Below are positions 34,506 to 43,009 of a stretch of 64,000 nucleotides of DNA, one piece after another. The notes below the pieces were generated by a model. It was not told the DNA's origin, ran no database searches, and saw nothing but the letters and a program-made list of their open reading frames with translations. Position 1 is the stretch's first letter; each line of letters opens with the position of its first letter. The position numbers and the translations under genes are program-made. This DNA is from Sphingobium soli (GTDB taxonomy: Bacteria; Pseudomonadota; Alphaproteobacteria; Sphingomonadales; Sphingomonadaceae): contig NZ_JAJGNP010000007.1 in assembly GCF_020782245.1 (NCBI RefSeq), forward strand, positions 1 through 64,000, written 5' to 3'.

Positions 34506-35206
34506 TATTCGCCACCCAGCGCGTCGCGCTTGATCGCGCCGAGCATGGCGACAATCATAAGGTTGAACCAGATGCCGAACACGACCGCAGGCAGCCAGAA
34601 GGCCAGGGCGCCATTCCACGCGAAGGGACCGGTCTTGAACAGGCCGATCGCAAGTCCGGGCAGCAGCAGCACGCCGGTCCACAGGTTCATATAGCCCAGC
34701 CAGCGCGGCAGGATGGGTTGCGCGCGGCGATCGCCCAGAATGACGAAGCCGGTCAGCAGATTCTGTACGAAGGCAGGTACGGCCGGCATGACGAACAGCA
34801 GAAAGGCGATATCGCTCAGCGTGCTGACGACGGCGTCCGGCCGGTCGAGCCGATAGGCGGCCGCCGTGAAGATCAACCCGGCGAAGAATAGGGTGACAAA
34901 GCCGAAGGCCACGACCATCACGAAGGCCCAGGTCAAGGGCGCAATCGGCCCTTCGATCTTCTTCATGAAGGTGGCGATCGCGGCGAGGAAGGGGAAAAAC
35001 AGCACGGAAGAAGAGGCGATCAGGATGGCGCCCGCCAATATGCCGATCTGGTGGCTGCGATAATAGGCTGCGACCTCTGCTGCGGGCATGTACGGGTCGA
35101 GCGGCGGGAACATGTGCGCGACCGGCCATATGCCAACGAACATCATCGTCCCGGCTATTGCGCCCATATAGGTACATAGCTTCATCGTCATGCTCTTGGT
35201 CGTCAT
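34505..35206 (-). CDS. Six-helix membrane protein of unknown function
   Basis: A 233-residue integral membrane protein with about six helices: MKLCTYMGAIAGTMMFVG, IGILAGAILIASSSVLFF, TWAFVMVVAFGFVTLFF, IAFLLFVMPAVPAFVQN, WTGVLLLPGLAIGLF and VFGIWFNLMIVAML. The start is fixed by gggggagag on the minus strand. I do not recognise a named family. The first gene of the COX3/COX4-like operon, it shares one base with the COX3-like start. It may form a membrane complex with them. It is divergent from the NTF2/phosphotransferase operon. Confidence 0.72.
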   Translation of the reverse strand: MTTKSMTMKLCTYMGAIAGTMMFVGIWPVAHMFPPLDPYMPAAEVAAYYRSHQIGILAGAILIASSSVLFFPFLAAIATFMKKIEGPIAPLTWAFVMVVAFGFVTLFFAGLIFTAAAYRLDRPDAVVSTLSDIAFLLFVMPAVPAFVQNLLTGFVILGDRRAQPILPRWLGYMNLWTGVLLLPGLAIGLFKTGPFAWNGALAFWLPAVVFGIWFNLMIVAMLGAIKRDALGGE

Positions 35207-35367
35207 GCGCTCTCCCCCTCCACTTTCTTGTACGAGCGAGATTGTGGAGCGATCGCGCCAGGGCCACCCGCCCATGGATAGGGTTCCTGACGGCGGTTGC
35301 GCCTGCACAAGGGCAATAGTCCGCCACGACCGTCGGCGAATTCGGCATAGAAGCATCGGAGAGAGTG

Positions 35368-35760
35368 ATGAGCGATATCGAGGCGAACAAGGCAGTGGCC
35401 CACCGCTATATGCGGGCCGTGGAAGAGGGCGATGTCGAGACGATCGAAGCGCTTCAGCATCCCGATTGCCAGTGGTGGATATTGGGTCACGGCGACATGA
35501 GCCGGGCCGACTTCATCGCCAGCGTGAAGGGCGGACTGCTGAGCGCGCAGAAGCGCACGGCCGAGGTGATCGCGATCACCGCTGAAGGGGATCGGGTGGC
35601 TGTGGAAGTCCGGGGCGAGATGGTCTTTCCGGACCGGGTCTATCGCAACGACTATCATAATCTGCTGATCATCCGGGACGGGCAGATCGTATCCGGCAAG
35701 GAATATATGGACACCCGCGCCGTGGCCGAGGCCTTTTCCGCCGGGGAGAGCGGGCAGTGA
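35368..35760 (+). CDS. SnoaL/ketosteroid-isomerase-like NTF2-fold protein
   Basis: A 130-residue protein beginning MSDIEANKAVAHRYMRAVEEGD, with HPDCQWWILGHGDMSRADFIA and NDYHNLLIIRDGQIVSGKEYMDT. This is the SnoaL-like pattern of a conical barrel with a buried polar pocket. Members isomerise, cyclise or hydrate small substrates, and many have no known activity. The ATG at 35368 follows cggagaga. Its stop overlaps the GTG start of the phosphotransferase by four bases, so the two are co-translated. Confidence 0.78.
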   Translation: MSDIEANKAVAHRYMRAVEEGDVETIEALQHPDCQWWILGHGDMSRADFIASVKGGLLSAQKRTAEVIAITAEGDRVAVEVRGEMVFPDRVYRNDYHNLLIIRDGQIVSGKEYMDTRAVAEAFSAGESGQ

Positions 35761-37130
35761 CGACTGCCGCGCCGCTCAACAATTATGACGATGCCGGGGT
35801 CGGCCGAATCACCGCCTTTGTCGAGCAACTGACCGGCGGCAAGGTCGTCGGGCTTGAACGCCTCGTCCGCTGGCGCCCGTCCTGGTTCATCGACGTCGAA
35901 AGGGAAGGGACGGTCCGCCGCCTGCACCTGCGCGGCGACCGGGGCGGCGACGTATCGATCTTCCCCGACCTCAAGCGCGAGGCGGATGTTATCGCCGTGC
36001 TGCACGGCCAGGGGCTTCCGGTGCCGGAGATTTACGGCTATCTCGCCGATCCGCCCTGCATCGTGATGGAGGCGATCGAAGGGACGCGCGATTTCTCGGC
36101 GCTCGATGCCGCGACGAAAAGCGCTATCGGCCGCGTTTATATGCAGGCCGTCGCCGCGATGCACCGGTTGCCGGTCGAACCCTTTATGGCCGCTGGCGTG
36201 CATCGGCCCGAGGGCGCAGAGGCGATCGCGCTGGTCGGTCTGGATGCCTATATGCCGCATTATCGGCGGACGAAGAGTCGACCCGAGCCGTTGCTGGAAT
36301 TCGTCATGGGCTGGCTGCGCCGCAATGTACCGCGGCACCGCGATCGCGCCAGCTTCATCCAGTTCGATTCGGGCCAATATCTGGTCGATCAGGGGGCGAT
36401 GACCAAGCTCTACGATTTCGAATTTTCGATGATCGGCGATCCGCTGGTCGACATCGCCACCATGGGGATGCGCAACAGCTATGAGCCGCTGGGTGCGCCG
36501 CTGCCGGAACTGGTCCGCTATTATGAGGAAGCGACGGGCGAGCCGGTCGATCATGACGCGGTGGTTTTCCATGTGCTGCAATTCTCACTGCTCGGCACGA
36601 TGCAGTTCACAGGGACGGTCGGCAAGCCATCCCCCGGCGATCCGCATTCGGTCTATCTGATGTTCGATCTTGCGCTGCGCCGTTCCATCTTGCTGGCGCT
36701 CTCGCACCTGACCGGCGATGCGTTGCCCGAACTGCCGCCGCTGGAACAGCGCACGGGCGACAATGCGCCGCTTCTGGCCAAACTGGTCGATACGCTCGGC
36801 GCGTTGCCGGTGACGGGGGAGGCGGCGGAGACGCACAAGGCGCAGGTCGCCGAACTGATCGAATGGGTACAGCGCGCCGACGATCATGGGGCGGACATGG
36901 TCGCGCGCAACATCGCCGATGTGTCCGCGCTTCTTGGCCGCCGCTTCGACCGCTGGGCTGACGCCGCCGAGGCGCTGGAAGCGTATATCCTCGAAGCGGG
37001 ACCGGAGGAGGACGCCGCGCTCATCGCGCTGCTCGCGACCATCGAGGGGCGGCGGCTGCAACTGTTCGGACCCACCGCGCTGGGCGAGGCGGCGCGCCAT
37101 GTCGTCCTGCCGGCGACGCGCTCCGACTGA
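35757..37130 (+). CDS. Phosphotransferase-family protein (APH/ACAD10-like), divergent active site
   Basis: A 457-residue protein with the same layout as the one at 13796. RWRPSWFIDVEREG forms the start of the N-lobe, IVMEAIEGTRDF the hinge, and LYDFEFSMIGDPLVD the metal Asp. The catalytic loop reads QFDSGQYL, without the His of HGD and without the Asn at Asp+5. Start is GTG at 35757, in a GTGA overlap. The two proteins form a subfamily sharing GQ(F/Y)L, distinct from the three canonical kinases at 41776, 44294 and 46739. Confidence 0.78.
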   Translation: MTTAAPLNNYDDAGVGRITAFVEQLTGGKVVGLERLVRWRPSWFIDVEREGTVRRLHLRGDRGGDVSIFPDLKREADVIAVLHGQGLPVPEIYGYLADPPCIVMEAIEGTRDFSALDAATKSAIGRVYMQAVAAMHRLPVEPFMAAGVHRPEGAEAIALVGLDAYMPHYRRTKSRPEPLLEFVMGWLRRNVPRHRDRASFIQFDSGQYLVDQGAMTKLYDFEFSMIGDPLVDIATMGMRNSYEPLGAPLPELVRYYEEATGEPVDHDAVVFHVLQFSLLGTMQFTGTVGKPSPGDPHSVYLMFDLALRRSILLALSHLTGDALPELPPLEQRTGDNAPLLAKLVDTLGALPVTGEAAETHKAQVAELIEWVQRADDHGADMVARNIADVSALLGRRFDRWADAAEALEAYILEAGPEEDAALIALLATIEGRRLQLFGPTALGEAARHVVLPATRSD

Positions 37131-37210
37131 AGGGCGGTCGCGCCTCTGCCATTGGACAGGTCAGGCCCCGTCCCTCGTGGCCACATCAATATTGAGGAAA
37201 GGAGCAGGAT

Positions 37211-38053
37211 ATGAGCGAAAAGATAGTGCTGGTGACAGGCGCGACGCGCGGGCTGGGGCGCGGCATGGCGCGGGGTCTGGCTTCGCGCGGTCATGTGGTG
37301 GCGATCACCGGACGCGACCAGGCGCAGCTTGACGCGGTGGTGGAAGAAATCGAACGGTCGGGCGGCAAGGGCATCCCGCTGTTGTGCGATCACCGGGATG
37401 ATGATGCGGTCGAAAGAGCGTTCGCGCAACTCGCCGAGCGGACGGATGGCAGGCTGGACCTGCTCGTCAACAATGCCGCCGCCGTTTACGGCCTCGACCT
37501 GGTCGCGCCGGGCGGCTTCTGGGAAAAGCCGCTCAGGTTGGCGGACATGATCACCATCGGCCTGCGCTCCAGCTATGTCGCGGCCTATCATGCGGCGCCG
37601 TTGATGGTGGCGGCGGGCAGGGGGCTGATCGCCAGCATTTCCTTCTATGGCGCGGTATCCTATTTCCACGGGCCGGCTTATGGCGCGGCCAAGGCGGGAA
37701 CGGACAAGATGACCGCCGACATGGCGGTCGATCTTGCGCCGCACGGCGTATCCGTCGTGTCTTTCTGGCCGGGCTTCATCCTGACCGACGCGGTGAAGGC
37801 CATGCCGCCCGACATGATCCCCGAAGACCTGCGCGCCGCCATGCCCCATTGGGAAACGCCGGAATTTTCGGGCCTGGTCCTCGATCGCCTGGCGCAGGAT
37901 CCGGACCTTGCCGCCCTGTCGGGCCAGGCGCTGATCGGCGCGGAACTGGGGGAGCGGTACGGCATCAGGGATACGGACGGGAAGCAGCCCCTGTCCTATC
38001 GGGCGACGATGGGGGCGCCGACGCCTTTCGCGCCGCCCGTCCGGCAGGGCTGA
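37211..38053 (+). CDS. Short-chain dehydrogenase/reductase
   Basis: A 280-residue SDR with TGATRGLGRGMARGL, LLVNNAAAVYG, SISFYGAVSYF and GPAYGAAKAGTDKM as the catalytic Tyr-Lys. The C-terminal 40 residues extend beyond the usual VDGG end and read LGERYGIRDTDGKQP, a feature of a subgroup related to human DHRS1. Its ribosome site ggaaaggagcag overlaps a tcaatattga palindrome at 37186-37195. It lies between the phosphotransferase and the duplicated ferredoxin-fold protein in one plus-strand operon. Confidence 0.87.
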   Translation: MSEKIVLVTGATRGLGRGMARGLASRGHVVAITGRDQAQLDAVVEEIERSGGKGIPLLCDHRDDDAVERAFAQLAERTDGRLDLLVNNAAAVYGLDLVAPGGFWEKPLRLADMITIGLRSSYVAAYHAAPLMVAAGRGLIASISFYGAVSYFHGPAYGAAKAGTDKMTADMAVDLAPHGVSVVSFWPGFILTDAVKAMPPDMIPEDLRAAMPHWETPEFSGLVLDRLAQDPDLAALSGQALIGAELGERYGIRDTDGKQPLSYRATMGAPTPFAPPVRQG

Positions 38054-38087
38054 GAGAACGGAAATCAGGAGAGGAAAGGCAAAAGCG

Positions 38088-38870
38088 ATGATCGATGCCG
38101 TGCTGGTCGTGCTGACCAAAGCCGTTCCGGGCCGGGAGGCCGATATGGAGGATTGGTACAGCAACATCCATATTCGCGATGCGCTGCGTTTCCGGGGATC
38201 GGTCACGGCACAGCGTTTCCGGCTTGCCGGGGAGCAACCCTGTCCGCCCGAAGGCTTCGACTGGCAATATCTCGCCCTCTACGACGTATTCGATCCGGTG
38301 CGCTTCAGTCGCGAACATCTGGACAATGCGCTGACGTCGCGGATGCAGGTATCGGACGCCATTGATGACAGCCTGCTCTATGACTTTCATTATTATCCGC
38401 TGCTCTTTCAGGACAATGATCCGGACGTCGGGCATTCCGGCGGCGTCATCCTGGAGGAACTGAACCCGCCTGCGGACAGCGACGACCATTTCAGACGATT
38501 TTATGCGGAAAACTATTTTCGTGAAGCGGCCGTTCGACCCGGCGTCAAATCGGCTGCTTTCCTGACCTTTCGCACCTTTGGCCAGATGATCCCGATGACG
38601 CCCGACCATCGCTATGTCGCGATCTACAGGATCAACGATCCGGCGGCGGCCCTGGAAGCGTGGCGAGGCGCCGACACCCTGCTGGCGACCAACGGCCTGC
38701 TCCAGCCTGATGGGATACGCATCACTCAATGGGATCCTGCGACACCCCGCCTTACCAAGGACGATGTCCAGCATCCGACCGCCGTTGGCCTGGCGGAGGA
38801 GGAGCGTGCCCGTGCGCATATGGGAGATCGGGTACGCACGGGCGGCGCGGAAAAGCTGGCGATGCGCTGA
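38088..38870 (+). CDS. Tandem dimeric alpha/beta-barrel (EthD-like) protein of unknown function
   Basis: A 260-residue protein made of two similar halves. The first begins DAVLVVLTKAVPGREADMEDWYSNIH and continues ALRFRGSVTAQRFRL, DWQYLALYDVFDP. The second repeats the pattern with VKSAAFLTFRTF and HRYVAIYRINDPAAALEAW. This is the ferredoxin-like barrel fold of EthD/YCII-type proteins, which often act as monooxygenase or dehalogenase helpers, or as isomerases. Two fused domains would form the barrel within one chain. No catalytic residues can be named. It ends four bases from the convergent GST gene. Confidence 0.62.
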   Translation: MIDAVLVVLTKAVPGREADMEDWYSNIHIRDALRFRGSVTAQRFRLAGEQPCPPEGFDWQYLALYDVFDPVRFSREHLDNALTSRMQVSDAIDDSLLYDFHYYPLLFQDNDPDVGHSGGVILEELNPPADSDDHFRRFYAENYFREAAVRPGVKSAAFLTFRTFGQMIPMTPDHRYVAIYRINDPAAALEAWRGADTLLATNGLLQPDGIRITQWDPATPRLTKDDVQHPTAVGLAEEERARAHMGDRVRTGGAEKLAMR

Positions 38871-38874
38871 TCCG

Positions 38875-39507
38875 TCAGGTGATCGGGGGATGGTCGACAA
38901 TGGCGCGCATCCGGCAATAGGCCGGACGCGCCGTCATCCGCCCGACATAGGCCGCGATGTTCTTATGCCCTTCCACGTCGACGGACATGAACAATCGCGT
39001 GGTGGTGAATGGAAAGGTCATCATGATGTCGGCCGCCGTGAACCGGTCGCCCGCCATATAGGGGGCATGCGTCAGCCGGTCGTCGACAAGTTTCAGCAGG
39101 CGCGCCGAATGAGCCCGACCTGCGACGCGGGAGGGATGATCCTGCGCGATGCCTGCCCGTTCTGCCATGATCTCCGTCACCAGCGCGGGCATCAGGGAGG
39201 ATTCGGCGAAATGGAACCAGAAAAGATAGTCAGCATAGTCGGAGTCGCCGGGATTGGCGCGGAGCGCACCGTTCCCCTGCGTCGTGGCGAGATAGTCCAT
39301 GACCGCCCCGCTTTCGGCGATGCGTTGTCCGTCGGCCTCGATCACTGGCGAAGAACCCAGCGGATGCAAAGCCTTGTAGGCCGGCTCCGCCGCGAGCATT
39401 TCCAGCCGCGCAAAGAAGCGAATGTCATAGGGGCACTCCACTTCCTCCATCAACCAGACCGCACGTTCAGAGCGGGACCGGTCGAGTTGAAAGATGGTGA
39501 CGCTCAT
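38875..39507 (-). CDS. Glutathione S-transferase family protein
   Basis: A 210-residue two-domain GST. The thioredoxin-like N-terminus includes LDRSRSERAVWLMEEVECPYD and the glutathione-binding ALHPLGSSPVIEADGQRIAESGAVMDYL with the cis-Pro and Glu-Ser pair. The helical C-terminus has APYMAGDRFTAADIMMTFPF, the N-capping box of GSTs. A serine in the SRSERA region may be catalytic. It could conjugate glutathione to an epoxide or isomerise an intermediate. It stands alone on the minus strand. Confidence 0.9.
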   Translation of the reverse strand: MSVTIFQLDRSRSERAVWLMEEVECPYDIRFFARLEMLAAEPAYKALHPLGSSPVIEADGQRIAESGAVMDYLATTQGNGALRANPGDSDYADYLFWFHFAESSLMPALVTEIMAERAGIAQDHPSRVAGRAHSARLLKLVDDRLTHAPYMAGDRFTAADIMMTFPFTTTRLFMSVDVEGHKNIAAYVGRMTARPAYCRMRAIVDHPPIT

Positions 39508-39660
39508 AAAGGGCTCTCCGCTTGAGGAGCGCCATAGATGCGCGGCTTATCAATTCCGCCAAACCTATCTTTGTCTAGGTATCGCCGGGCACCTGCCGTG
39601 GCAGCGTCCCGCTGCGGCGGAAGCCCGATGGTGCCGCGCCCATGACAGACAGGAGAGAAG

Positions 39661-40479
39661 ATGCCCATGACGGATTTATCGGGACGGGTCGCTATCGTCA
39701 CCGGATCGGGGGCCAATATCGGGGAGGCCTGCGCACGGGCCCTGGCAAGGGCCGGCGCGACGGTGATCCTGGCGGATATTGCGGCTGAACGGGCGCAAGC
39801 CGTCGCCCAGTCTATTCGGGCCTCGGGCGGGCAGGCACATGGGATGGCCCTCGATCTCGCACAGGAGGACAGCATCACGGCGCTGGTCGTAGATGTGATG
39901 CGGCAGCATCAGCGCATCGACATCCTCCACAACAATGCCGCCGACACGCGGCTGGAGCAGATGGCGGTCGATGGCTCGCTTCTCGATCTCGACGCCGCGA
40001 CCTGGGATCGCGCCTTTCATGTCAATGCGCGGGGCACGATGCTGATGATCAAGGCGGTCGCGCCGCACATGATTGCGGGCGGCGGCGGCTCCATCATCAA
40101 CACCTCGACCGGGGTGGCGCTGACCGGCGACATCAACAATCCGTCCTATTCCGCGTCCAAGGCAGCCGTGAACGCGCTGACCCGCAATGCGGCGGTGCAG
40201 TTCGGCCGGTTTAACATCCGGGTCAACGCGGTCGCGCCGGGCCTCGTGCTCTCCCCGCTGGCCCGGGAGATGATGACCCCTGAGCAGATCGCCATGATCC
40301 AGCGGCATGTCCTGCTCCCGCGCGAGAGCGTGCCGGAAGATATTGCCGGTGCGGTGCTGTTCCTGGCGTCGGATGGCGCGGCCTTCATCACCGGGCAGGT
40401 GATCGGCGTGGATGGCGGGATCGTTCATCATACGCCCTATGTCGCCGATATGCTGGAAGGCATGAGCCGGGCGCACTGA
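39661..40479 (+). CDS. Short-chain dehydrogenase/reductase
   Basis: A 272-residue SDR with VTGSGANIGEACARAL, ILHNNAADTRLEQM, NTSTGVALTGD and NPSYSASKAAVNAL as the active site. It ends in ITGQVIGVDGGIVHH. It is close kin of the SDR at 40935: both have an ILxNNAA motif and similar loops (AWDKAFAVNARG versus TWDRAFHVNARG), suggesting local duplication. Start supported by aggagagaag. It begins a plus-strand operon with a VOC protein and that second SDR. Confidence 0.9.
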   Translation: MPMTDLSGRVAIVTGSGANIGEACARALARAGATVILADIAAERAQAVAQSIRASGGQAHGMALDLAQEDSITALVVDVMRQHQRIDILHNNAADTRLEQMAVDGSLLDLDAATWDRAFHVNARGTMLMIKAVAPHMIAGGGGSIINTSTGVALTGDINNPSYSASKAAVNALTRNAAVQFGRFNIRVNAVAPGLVLSPLAREMMTPEQIAMIQRHVLLPRESVPEDIAGAVLFLASDGAAFITGQVIGVDGGIVHHTPYVADMLEGMSRAH

Positions 40480-40495
40480 GCAGATAGAGGGCGGG

Positions 40496-40876
40496 ATGGG
40501 CATCTTCACGCATATCTGCCTTGGCAGCAACGACTTGGAAAGGTCCGCCCGTTTCTTCGATGCGGTGCTTGCGCCGCTGGGGATCGTCAATCTCGGTCCG
40601 TTTCTGGATCAGGGCGTCGGCTATGGGCGACGGGTGCCCGAATTGCTGATCCTGCGCCCGCTTCAGGGCCCGGCGACATGCGGCAATGGTGCGACTTTGG
40701 GATTGAAGGCGCCGGATCGCCGCGCGGTCGATGATTTTCATCGCGCTGGTCTGGCTGCGGGCGGCGAGGATGCCGGGCCGCCGGGGCCCCGCGGCGCCGT
40801 GCCCCACGCCTATGGCGCCTATCTGCTGGACCCCGACGGCAACAAGATCTGCGCCTATTGTTTCGATCCGCCCTAG
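40496..40876 (+). CDS. VOC (glyoxalase/dioxygenase fold) family protein
   Basis: A 126-residue single VOC domain. GIFTHICLGSNDLERSARFFDAVLAPLG at the start gives the first beta-alpha unit, and AYGAYLLDPDGNKICAYCFDPP at the end the last. Metal ligands would be His6, possibly the His before AYGAY, and a late acid, but no third ligand is certain. VOC proteins include isomerases, epimerases and ring-cleaving dioxygenases. It is sandwiched between two related SDR genes and probably acts on the same intermediate. Confidence 0.83.
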   Translation: MGIFTHICLGSNDLERSARFFDAVLAPLGIVNLGPFLDQGVGYGRRVPELLILRPLQGPATCGNGATLGLKAPDRRAVDDFHRAGLAAGGEDAGPPGPRGAVPHAYGAYLLDPDGNKICAYCFDPP

Positions 40877-40934
40877 GCGGTTAGGTATCGCTGGTTGGCG
40901 CTCAGCGTTTGTCACGTGGATAGAAGGAAGCGAA

Positions 40935-41762
40935 ATGGTGGGATCCTTGGTTGGTCGCGTAGCGATCGTGACGGGCGCGGCGCAGGGCATCGGCCTGGAG
41001 GTGGCGACCGTGCTGGCCGAGAGGGGGGCGACCGTGATCCTTTCCGACATATTGGCGGATCGGGTGGAGGCGGCGGCGGATTCGTTGCGCGCCAAGAATC
41101 TCCGTGCCGAAGCGGAGACGTTCGACCTGACCGACGAGGACAGCGTTTCCGCTGCGGTTGCGCGGATCGCGGGCCGGCACGGGCGGATCGACATACTCCA
41201 GAATAATGCCGCCTATCAGACGACCGAGCAGCGCCGGCTCGATCGCGATGTCGTCCATCTCGACACCGGCGCCTGGGACAAGGCCTTTGCCGTCAATGCC
41301 CGGGGACCGATGCTGCTGTGCAAACATGCGCTGCCGGTTATGATCGCGGGGGGCGGCGGGTCGCTCATCCATTCCGCGTCCGGTTTCGGCCTGCTGGGGG
41401 AAATGACGCTCACGGCCTACGGCGCGTCCAAGGCGGCGCTCATCAACCTCAGCCGCTTCCTTGCGACCCAATATGGCAAGCAGGGCATCCGCTCCAATGT
41501 CATCGCCATCGGCTTCGTCCTCAGCGAGACGGCCGTCGAAACGACGCCGCAAGCGGTCAAGGATGTATTGCTCGACCATCATCTCAACCCGGAGCTGGGC
41601 AGCCCGCGCGACATCGCCCATGTCGTCGCCTTCCTGGCGTCGGACGAGTCCCGCTTCATCAACGGCGCAATGATCCCGGTGGACGGCGGTTTTACCGCGC
41701 ATCAGCCCACGATGGTCGATTTTCAGCGACTGTTTACCGCATCGGGGAGCAATCAGTTATAG
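40935..41762 (+). CDS. Short-chain dehydrogenase/reductase
   Basis: A 275-residue SDR with VTGAAQGIGLEVATVLAERG, ILQNNAAYQTTEQRRL, HSASGFGLLGEM and LTAYGASKAALINL, and the terminal DESRFINGAMIPVDGGFT. The start at 40935 is taken because the 69-codon upstream extension overlaps the VOC gene in another frame. It is the sister of the SDR at 39661. The gene ends 13 bases from the convergent phosphotransferase at 41776. Confidence 0.9.
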   Translation: MVGSLVGRVAIVTGAAQGIGLEVATVLAERGATVILSDILADRVEAAADSLRAKNLRAEAETFDLTDEDSVSAAVARIAGRHGRIDILQNNAAYQTTEQRRLDRDVVHLDTGAWDKAFAVNARGPMLLCKHALPVMIAGGGGSLIHSASGFGLLGEMTLTAYGASKAALINLSRFLATQYGKQGIRSNVIAIGFVLSETAVETTPQAVKDVLLDHHLNPELGSPRDIAHVVAFLASDESRFINGAMIPVDGGFTAHQPTMVDFQRLFTASGSNQL

Positions 41763-41775
41763 TCGGTCAGCGCCG

Positions 41776-42882
41776 TTAAAACAGCGCGTCGACAAGCTTT
41801 GCGGTTTCGAGATCCTCATAGGCGGTGGTCAGCCGCAGATGGTTCATGACGTTGATCTCCCAGCCATAATTGACGACGGGGGTCGTCAGCCAGCCGATAT
41901 AGACGCCCCATATCAGGGTTCGCCGATATTCAGCCCAGGCATCGTCGAAGGCAGGAGGGCGTGCGACGCCTTCCCGCCCCAGGCGATCCAGATAATAGCC
42001 CAGAAGATCGCGCTCATGCGCCCGCCGGTCCGCAATGGAAAGGCCGGTGGTCACGATATAGTTGACGTCGTGCATCGCGTAGCCGCGCACCATGAGCTGC
42101 CAGTCGAGCAGGCCCGCCGTTCCGTCGGGCAGGCGGTAGCTGTTGCCGAGATGGGTGTCGCCATGCAGCAGCGTCTGAGGCAGGGTCGATTGATGTCGTT
42201 GCACCCCCTGCACCCCTGCAAGCAGCCTGTCGGGCGTGGTGCGGAGCCGCTGCACCATTTCCCGTTTGAAATTTTCCGTCTCGACCTCATGCGCGATATA
42301 GGCGGGCGCGAGTTCATTCATCATCGTTGCGACCGCGCCTTCGACATGGGTTTCGACCCAGGCCAGATCCGCGCCGAAGCGGGGTGATTCCCAGAAGCGC
42401 GCGTGCAGCCGGGCCAGCTGATCCAGCAAGGCCCGCACATCGTCCGGCCCGGTCCGCATGGTGGTATTGGGGAAGGTCGCGCCCCGCACGCCCAGATCTT
42501 CGAGCAACAGCCCGAAATGCGTGGTGGAGGCATTGAAGTCGCCACCGAAACAGCGCGGCGCCTCGATCGCGAGTTCCGGCCGAATGCCCCGGTAGAAGGC
42601 CACTTCATTGGCGTAGAAGGGGGCCATGATCTCATCGACCGCCCGGGTCAGCTTGAGCACCAGGCGGTTGGGCAGGTCAGGGGCCGTGTCATCGCTATAA
42701 TCGACCTCGATTGCCACGCGCCCCGCCGTCGACACCATCTGCTCGCCATAGGTTTTGGCGTCGATGATGCGCATGTCGGTGACGGTTGCGCCCGTGCCCG
42801 CCGTGGCCAGTAGCTGATTGATATAATCGACGGTGATTCCGTCCGTGGATGTAGGATGTTTCAAGGCCATAAGCATACTCAT
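41776..42882 (-). CDS. Phosphotransferase-family protein (APH-like), canonical catalytic loop
   Basis: A 368-residue kinase-fold protein. The catalytic loop LLHGDTHLGNSYRL has the full HGDxxxxN, and LLDWQLMVRGYAMHDVNYIV carries the metal Asp in the family variant DWQ. The N-lobe has NRLVLKLTRAVDEI. It is related to the proteins at 44294 and 46739. The substrate is unknown; such genes near acyl-CoA dehydrogenases suggest phosphorylation of a hydroxyl group on an acyl or alicyclic intermediate. It is divergent from the Rieske oxygenase gene across 127 bp. Confidence 0.82.
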   Translation of the reverse strand: MSMLMALKHPTSTDGITVDYINQLLATAGTGATVTDMRIIDAKTYGEQMVSTAGRVAIEVDYSDDTAPDLPNRLVLKLTRAVDEIMAPFYANEVAFYRGIRPELAIEAPRCFGGDFNASTTHFGLLLEDLGVRGATFPNTTMRTGPDDVRALLDQLARLHARFWESPRFGADLAWVETHVEGAVATMMNELAPAYIAHEVETENFKREMVQRLRTTPDRLLAGVQGVQRHQSTLPQTLLHGDTHLGNSYRLPDGTAGLLDWQLMVRGYAMHDVNYIVTTGLSIADRRAHERDLLGYYLDRLGREGVARPPAFDDAWAEYRRTLIWGVYIGWLTTPVVNYGWEINVMNHLRLTTAYEDLETAKLVDALF

Positions 42883-43009
42883 CGGAGCAGAGGGCTATCA
42901 GCTTGCCGGGACTATGACAGTGATGACCCTATCCAATTGCAGGTTCCTTGAACCGTGATGTGGCCAGTCTGATTGAAACGGAGCCTGCGGGCTTTTACAG
43001 GAGAGAGCT

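Noticed and set aside
35757..37130. Calling the divergent phosphotransferases broken pseudogenes
   Set aside because: Both have full length and share the same altered motif, so conservation is more likely than decay.
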